Under the pieces are notes generated by a model. The model worked only from the letters and a program-made list of their open reading frames with translations, was not told where the DNA came from and ran no database searches. Of a stretch of 21,700 bases of DNA, positions 16,981 through 21,700 are shown in pieces. The translations under genes and the position numbers were made by a program. The stretch spans positions 1-21,700 of the forward strand of contig JBBHKE010002799.1 in NCBI GenBank assembly GCA_037447655.1, in the 5' to 3' direction. Source of the DNA: Zygnema cylindricum. Its lineage: Eukaryota; Streptophyta; Zygnematophyceae; Zygnematales; Zygnemataceae. Position 1 is the first letter of the stretch. Every line of letters starts with the position of its first letter.

Positions 16981-17995
16981 AAATATATACCATGTAGTCG
17001 GTACTTCGATTCTTTGAAGTGTAACTTAGGATTTTAGTAAAGATATTTCTTACTACTGTAATTATCAAAGCGTGCTAATGTGTGAAATTGAAACGGGAAT
17101 GTTAAATGAGACGATTGTAGACGTGGGTATAACTTGGAATTCATTTGGAAGAAAACAAATATGTCATGTTCGCTTGAAAATAATCAAATTTTATGGTACA
17201 TATTAAACGCTGAAGCTTATAGTCAATTTCTGGCCATTTTCATCATTAGGCATCCAGGTTTTAGTCTTACGGTGATAACAACCAGCCGTTCAGAAAGGCT
17301 ACAGTGTTGTATTTGTTGATTGCTCTCACATGGCTGTAAAATTTGTTCGTTGGCCACTATGGGTTAGGGTTGCTAGTTTACGAAACGGTAAATTAGCGTC
17401 TGGTGACATCATAAAATATCACGTCACCGTCCTTCCGTATACTGAATAGTTGTTTAATTCGTACGAATTTAGACATTGGATTATAAATTTTCGTAACTTT
17501 GGTACATTTTTCGCTGTACGTAAAATGTACAAAAATGTACGGTTAGCGTCCCTTTCGATAAACCTTGAAACATCCTAAAAAGTAGGGAGATATACGGAGA
17601 TGTAGGAAAATACATAATCTGTGATGTAATCCTTCATTCTATCTAGTTTGTGGCTAATTTCTCAAGCCCTCGAGGAGCACAATACTAGCCACAAATGGAA
17701 CATGAACCATTGGCACACTTTGAAAATGAAGACATGGAAAATGAAGATACAGAAAATTAAAATACGACCCACGAAAGATGAGCAGTGATAAATTTTAAAT
17801 TGGCATAGGCTATGTGCCTTTGGATAGGGTTTATTCAAATCCGACAAATTACACGATAAAATATTGGTTGCATGATATTCTTTGACACTCCTTCGTCGGT
17901 TTTACCAGTTGAGGCTCAAACTAAAGTTCCCATGCTCTTCCCTCATCACGATAATTTACTCATGCGTGCAAAAACATATCGCCGATAATATTAGT
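16981..17995. other. Intergenic with third remnant of the CDxCRR repeat
   Basis: 16985-17150 is a diverged copy of 16050-16200 (GTAGTCGGTACTTCGATTCT, then TTGTAGACGTGGGTATAACTT), with no intact frame. A GTAC cluster lies at 17460-17550. The rest shows nothing recognisable. Confidence 0.45.
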
Positions 17996-18850
17996 TGCTT
18001 TCAAATTCAACTATCTACTTGAGGCGCTCCTTACGGTTGAAGCCTGGGGTAGACCCGATCATGTTTTGGGCTTACTACCGGAGCTTGGTTTATTTTGACA
18101 AAAAATTTCCCTTCACTCTGTTTATATTCTCCTCAAATTTTGATGCGCTCCGCTTACAACTTGGCTTCCCGCACCCTAACCCATTAAGACATTTCATGTT
18201 GCATTTGTGGTCAACCTTTAGAGGACCAAAGGGTCCATTTGTCGCGTTGCTCAAACGGTGGGGAGCGATCGACAACACACGACATTGTACAAGATGCAAT
18301 CGCTGCCGTGGGTTGTGAATTACAATACACAGTCTAGCGCGAGGTGTCACATATACTACTGCCACGTTCTCAATCTAGGGCTACATGGGACCCTCGTGTG
18401 GATCATGTCTTTCTACTTGGCGCGTCGCGATCATTGGGTGACGTAGTCCTCACGCCACCTGTGCAACAATACATACTGTTGTTACGGCTCGAGATGGAAC
18501 AACTTTCAAAGAATGTGACTAGGAGCACCGAGACCCAACTAATATTTTCACACTATTTAGTTTGGGGATATTTGGGACCTGCACTTTTCCCGATAACTTT
18601 TTTACGCCGCGACCATGCGATCTTCCAAAGTTAAGAGAACCGATGACCCTTCTCAACCTCTCATGTCGACTTTTGTCAGCGCATCTTTGTTGCCCTTCAA
18701 TGTTTCCAAGCTTTTGCCATGATTCGACAGAGCATAGTGGTGATTGATGGTTGAGGATTGTGAGAATTATATTGGGCCCCTCGACGCATATAGACGATAT
18801 TAGAACTCTCATAATTAGTGTGGCATGATCTCATGCTTCAATGTATAGGG
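17995..18850 (+). pseudogene. Possible decayed coding remnant, unrecognised
   Basis: Base composition is less AT-rich than the surroundings, and several overlapping plus-strand frames occur (107 codons at 17995-18318, 96 codons at 18344-18634). The first contains PGVDPIMFWAYYRSLVYF and a Cys-rich CTRCNRCRG end. No domain is recognised, and no splice sites link the pieces cleanly. T-rich sequence following (18840-19030) looks like a transcript 3' end. May be a dead gene or transposon; low confidence. Confidence 0.25.
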
Positions 18851-19100
18851 TAGTTTTTGTTGTTTGAACAGTTTGGTTTTTGTTGTTATTCTTTTTAGGC
18901 TTTTAAACAACCTTTGTTGTGCTTTTAGTCTTTAAGATGTTTGTATTTTACCTTTTTTGGTCATCAATTATTTTTAGTGACAATCATGTTTTGTACTTTG
19001 ATGGTTTTAACATCGCTTTTTGGAAATTAAATTTTTCTTTTCCTTCTGCCATCCATTGACCTTCGTGGAAAGGACCGGCATTTTCAAATATTATAACTAA

Positions 19101-19781
19101 GGGAAAGGTTCCATTAGGGGAAAAATGTCGTTGTTTACTGAAAGTCGTACTGTTTCGTACAGTGCCGTAAAAAAAAAAAATGTTAGAAAAACAAGCCTAC
19201 TGAATGAGGGATTCGATTCTCCTAGTTTATGGGCGTAAACGTGGACTGTCGGATGCATAATCGGATACGCCGTCGTCTAACACTTTCAGCTCGCAAGAAG
19301 TGACTCGGAGTATGTCAATTCTAAGCGCCTAAACGAATAACATCATGCCTCGTGGAAAAATGAACAAATATCCACAACGACTGCGCGACTTGTTGGGTAT
19401 AAGTCACATATGACATATGCCTTCCGCCAAGGAAGATGCGAGGCCACCGAAAGCCGCAAGAAAATATTTGACGGAGGATATTTTTTCATGCTTCTGTTGC
19501 CCATCCACTAACCATTTTGACATTTTCGTACGCTTTTACAAATCTAAAGTTTCGTCCGCCCGCACACGAGTCACTGTATACCTTCGGTGGTACAAATATG
19601 TGGTCCCAATTTGTTGTTGGAGATTCTTGGAAGATTACTAGAATCTTATCCATGTGTCACGTGAACAAATCAGAGTGTGCCACGCAAATAAAATGTCGGT
19701 TACTGACCAGACACAATCGAACGATCGCTTCACTAAACGAATTTTTGATGTTTACTGAGACCGTCTAATGGAACAACGCTC
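19101..19781. mobile_element. Probable PIF/Harbinger-like element
   Basis: TAA flanks GGGAAAGGTTCCATTAG on the left (19098-19100) and CTAATGGAACAACGCTC on the right (19782-19784). The TTCCATTAG core pairs exactly, and the outer bases only partly. Length 681 bp, similar to the 5551 and 15239 elements. Its left interior (CGTACAGTGCCG followed by poly-A) resembles the corresponding part of the 15239 element. Short open frames inside (19417-19641, 19517-19768) have no recognised domain. Confidence 0.5.
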
Positions 19782-20095
19782 TAAGTTTGCACAATGACAT
19801 AGTACGTACCGACAGATTAAACCATTCAATACTTTCATTCAAATCATAGTTGTTCAAAACGTATTCTACGCACTATTCGAACGCGCGTACAATGCGTAGA
19901 AACCGGAGAGGTCAATTTGAAAAGATCGTAAAAAACGTTTATGATTTTTTTTTCCGTACAAATTCGTACATGTTAAAAAAAAAAAAATTGAACATGTACC
20001 GCAGTTTGTTCATTTTTTCATGGCGGCTTCTTTGTAAAAAATTTGAAGAAGACATTTGTACACATTTCAAACTTATGACGCCCAAATAGGGTGAC
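19782..20095. other. Non-coding flank of the TRIM
   Basis: AT-rich. GTACATGTT and AACATGTAC around an A-run (19966-20000) could form a 9-bp hairpin. The 20-mer region GTACAATGCGTAGAAACCGG near 19888 recurs with one change near 20857, on the other side of the TRIM. No gene seen. Confidence 0.4.
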
Positions 20096-20100
20096 GCCGC
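20096..20100. repeat. TRIM target-site duplication, left (GCCGC)
   Basis: GCCGC immediately precedes the left LTR and is repeated exactly at 20611-20615 after the right LTR. Five bases is the standard duplication size for plant LTR retrotransposons. Confidence 0.92.
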
Positions 20101-20322
20101 TGTAAAGATTCCTAGAATCGGGGGATAAAATGGACGCCCCCAATAAAGGGATTGATGAGCCGGCCAAGATTTTAACCTGGGACCTTTCACTTTAGCTGCG
20201 AACGCACTACCACTGTGCCACCAGCTCACATGTTACGGTGGTGGGTCCAATTTTATATAGGTTTTAGTGTGGTTTACACCACAATTCCGGGTACTGAGCG
20301 GTACATTTTTTGTACGTCAACA
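20101..20322 (-). repeat. TRIM 3' LTR (minus-strand sense)
   Basis: 96.4% identical to the other LTR (214 of 222). The differences include two inside the B box of the tRNA-like region. Directly preceded, in element sense, by the polypurine tract. Confidence 0.92.
20157..20227 (-). ncRNA. tRNA-like sequence in the TRIM 3' LTR (B box decayed)
   Basis: Second copy of the cloverleaf. Relative to the 5' LTR copy it has GGTTAAAATCT in place of GGTTCAAATCC at the B box, weakening the T-arm, plus one change in the anticodon stem. Acceptor and D arms are unchanged. Confidence 0.8.
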
Positions 20323-20331
20323 CCCCCCTTC
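20323..20331 (-). other. TRIM polypurine tract
   Basis: On the minus strand GAAGGGGGG runs directly into TGTTGACG, the start of the 3' LTR. This is the expected position of the plus-strand primer for reverse transcription. Confidence 0.85.
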
Positions 20332-20372
20332 GAGAGGTAGCCGGTCATAATAGTCCATGTAAACCTGGTCCC

Positions 20373-20388
20373 CCTGGCTTTGATACCA
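20373..20388 (-). other. TRIM primer-binding site (initiator tRNA-Met)
   Basis: TGGTATCAAAGCCAGG, directly adjoining the 5' LTR with no spacer. The complement of the plant initiator tRNA-Met 3' end is TGGTATCAGAGCCAGG, so only one base differs. Confidence 0.93.
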
Positions 20389-20610
20389 TGTAAAGATTCC
20401 TAGAATCGGGGGATAGAATGGACGACCCCAATAAAGGGATTGATGAGCCGGCCAGGATTTGAACCTGGGACCTTCCACTTTAGCTGCGAACGCACTACCA
20501 CTGTGCCACCAGCTCACATGTTACGCTGGTGGGTCCAATTTTATATAGGTTTTAGTGTGGTTTATACCACAATTCCGGGTACTGAGCGGTACATTTATTG
20601 TACGTCAACA
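20389..20610 (-). repeat. TRIM 5' LTR (minus-strand sense)
   Basis: In element orientation it starts TGTTGACGTACAATAAATGT and ends GAATCTTTACA. A TATA-like TATATAAAA lies at 20539-20547, its proximal edge 23 bases before the first base of the tRNA-like region. That spacing fits upstream TATA elements of plant tRNA genes and also a pol II TATA box. Confidence 0.92.
20445..20515 (-). ncRNA. tRNA-like sequence in the TRIM 5' LTR
   Basis: 71 nt fold as a full cloverleaf. Acceptor stem GAGCTGG/CCGGCTC (7 pairs, one G-U), D-stem GCAC/GTGC with a 7-nt loop, anticodon stem TTCGC/GTGGA (5 pairs, two G-U), a 5-nt variable loop and a perfect T-stem CCAGG/CCTGG with loop TTCAAAT. The A box (TGGCACAGTGG) and B box (GGTTCAAATCC) match the pol III consensus. 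The anticodon loop is AGCTAAA: the invariant U33 is replaced by G, and the formal anticodon would be CUA. So it is unlikely to decode. No run of four T follows within the LTR, so pol III would not stop there. Treated as a retained structural or promoter module, not a working tRNA gene. Confidence 0.85.
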
Positions 20611-20615
20611 GCCGC
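20611..20615. repeat. TRIM target-site duplication, right (GCCGC)
   Basis: Exact copy of 20096-20100. Confidence 0.92.
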
Positions 20616-21258
20616 AACGTCTCTTTTTGGAAATGTTTGTAGACGTGACAATAATTTTATGTACATTTTCGTGTACATTCTGTTCATTTTGCTAAAAAAA
20701 CCCAAAGTACCGATACGTCAATTGAATCTTTTCGTCAATTTTTGTATAGTTTACGTTAATAATCGTACAGTTACCGTAATTTGTCCTTAGGGTTTCAGTA
20801 AATTTCCAGTTTCAGTTTTCAGTAGACATTTTTTCTGCGATTTTTTGAAAAGTCATGTACAATTCGTAGAAACCGGAAAAAGGGAAAAAAACGCGCGTAT
20901 TGAACAACTAGGATTCCATTGCTAATTTCGTCCGCCCGTATAAATATTACAATCTGCTTTCAAATAATCGTTGACTATTTTCAACTTCTGTGTGAGCACA
21001 AGCATACGTGGTACCACCAGAAGTAAAACACGTAAGCAAGAGGTGCGCTTAAAGAATCTTTGACTATTTTCGTGTGTGAACAGTTGAACACAAACGTAAA
21101 TAATGCACGTCGGAGAGAGGTACATTGCTGACACGATTGATGAAATAATGGTACAACTATTAATGCCAGTAAACGTGTTCGTACGATTACCGGCAACGTG
21201 ACGGGTAGAGGGAGAAATGTAAAAAAAGCGAAATTATAAATCTATAGGAGGAAAATAG
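20616..21258. other. Non-coding, GTAC-containing
   Basis: AT-rich with several GTAC words to 20770 and two similar stretches, TTGACTATTTTCAACTTCTGTGTGA near 20970 and TTGACTATTTTCGTGTGTGA near 21060. No gene recognised. Confidence 0.45.
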
Positions 21259-21700
21259 AGAATTAGGGCGTGTTCCCATGTGTTAAAGTAAGGGCTTTTT
21301 TCCGTCGTTTACACAGAAAATGGGACTTCCAACGAGAAAATATTACGCCGTACGAAAAATGGTCATAAACTCAAATACATTTTGCGTCATCTTGGAACTT
21401 GAAAGGTACGACGATTTGGCAGTATTATCATCGCGACCCACTTCCAGCTCATCTTCACACTTGCACTGGAATCAAAATCGCGACCTGATTTTTATCAAAA
21501 TACTACCCTATTGACGAATAGAAAGCCTGGATTGCACGCGTCAAAACTTTTCAAATGTTTTTTGCAGTTGGGAGAATACACGGTAAATTTTTGTTTGTCC
21601 TTTTGCTTATGTTGTCCACTTGTGGGCGTCTACGTATGTCCGTTGGCGTCGACAATTGTCCCAGTATGTCAGGAGCTGGTTGCGGCGTACAAATGTCCGC
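21256..21700. mobile_element. Possible left end of a GGG-ended element running off the window
   Basis: TTA followed by GGGCGTGTTCCCATGTG resembles the GGGTACGTCCCCACGTAG end of the 16041-16977 element. No inverted partner is present before the window ends. A 64-codon plus frame (21320-21514) has no recognised domain. Confidence 0.3.

Larger units (their letters stand above)
20101..20610 (-). mobile_element. Complete TRIM retrotransposon with tRNA-like LTRs (510 bp)
   Basis: Two 222-bp direct repeats (20101-20322, 20389-20610) differ at 8 positions with no indels, start TG and end CA, and flank only 66 bases. On the minus strand the core opens with TGGTATCAAAGCCAGG, 15 of 16 bases complementary to the 3' end of plant initiator tRNA-Met. 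It closes with the purine tract GAAGGGGGG just before the 3' LTR. GCCGC duplications lie outside. Size, lack of coding and this layout define a terminal-repeat retrotransposon in miniature, mobilised in trans. Each LTR holds a 71-nt tRNA-like cloverleaf, a Cassandra-like arrangement but with a tRNA-like sequence in place of 5S RNA. Confidence 0.95.

Noticed and set aside
20092-20320. The two tRNA-like units as ordinary tRNA genes or tRNA-derived SINEs
   Set aside because: The repeat continues far beyond the tRNA part on both sides, has TG...CA ends, and the spacer holds a PBS and PPT with a 5-bp TSD outside. That is an LTR element, not a SINE pair.
20440-20790. Plus-strand frame starting MMSRPGFEPGTF
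   Set aside because: The SRPGFEPGT motif is the well-known false translation of the antisense of a tRNA T-arm (GGATTTGAACC). The sequence is the TRIM LTR.
1-21700. CRISPR arrays, bacterial operons, rRNA genes
   Set aside because: None seen. The spaced repeats here are a eukaryotic satellite and MITEs, and the genes are spliced.

Overview
This is a eukaryotic nuclear window, AT-rich, intron-rich and crowded with small transposable elements. One real multi-exon gene can be reconstructed and a second is partial. The 16-nt primer-binding site of an LTR element at the right end matches the plant initiator tRNA-Met at 15 of 16 positions, and the main gene is a plant-style exostosin/GT47 glycosyltransferase. 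I infer a streptophyte, possibly a charophyte alga or early-diverging land plant with a large genome. The species cannot be fixed from the sequence alone.

Layout. 1-2550: no convincing gene; a purine-rich, probably decayed repeat at about 430-2130. 2680-3120: a stretch dense in GTAC tetranucleotides. 3140-6290: nested and adjacent non-autonomous DNA transposons, namely a TACACC...GGTGTA family, a 314-bp perfectly duplicated block, and a 5.5-6.3 kb element with PIF/Harbinger-like ends. 7101-11624, minus strand: a GT47 gene of six recognisable exons, all joined in phase 0 where both boundaries are visible. Its introns hold purine/pyrimidine microsatellites and one MITE. 11626-11712: a long poly-T. 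12159-12792, plus strand: two internal exons of a second putative glycosyltransferase-like gene, with its 5' end missing. 13119-14030: microsatellites and a MITE with about 49-bp inverted repeats. 14487-15055: ten copies of a 54-55 bp satellite. 15239-19781: three more elements with GGG-starting inverted repeats and some unrecognised sequence. 20096-20615: a complete 510-bp miniature LTR retrotransposon (TRIM).

The most exciting object is the TRIM. It has two 222-bp LTRs with TG...CA ends, a 66-bp core that is almost only a primer-binding site and a polypurine tract, and 5-bp GCCGC target duplications. Inside each LTR sits a complete 71-nt tRNA-like cloverleaf with pol III A and B boxes. This is the same architecture as Cassandra elements, which carry 5S RNA in their LTRs, but built on a tRNA-like module.

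The two glycosyltransferase-type genes would both act on sugar chains in the secretory pathway if functional. They lie head to head across the poly-T, where both lose their 5' exons, so an assembly problem there must be considered.
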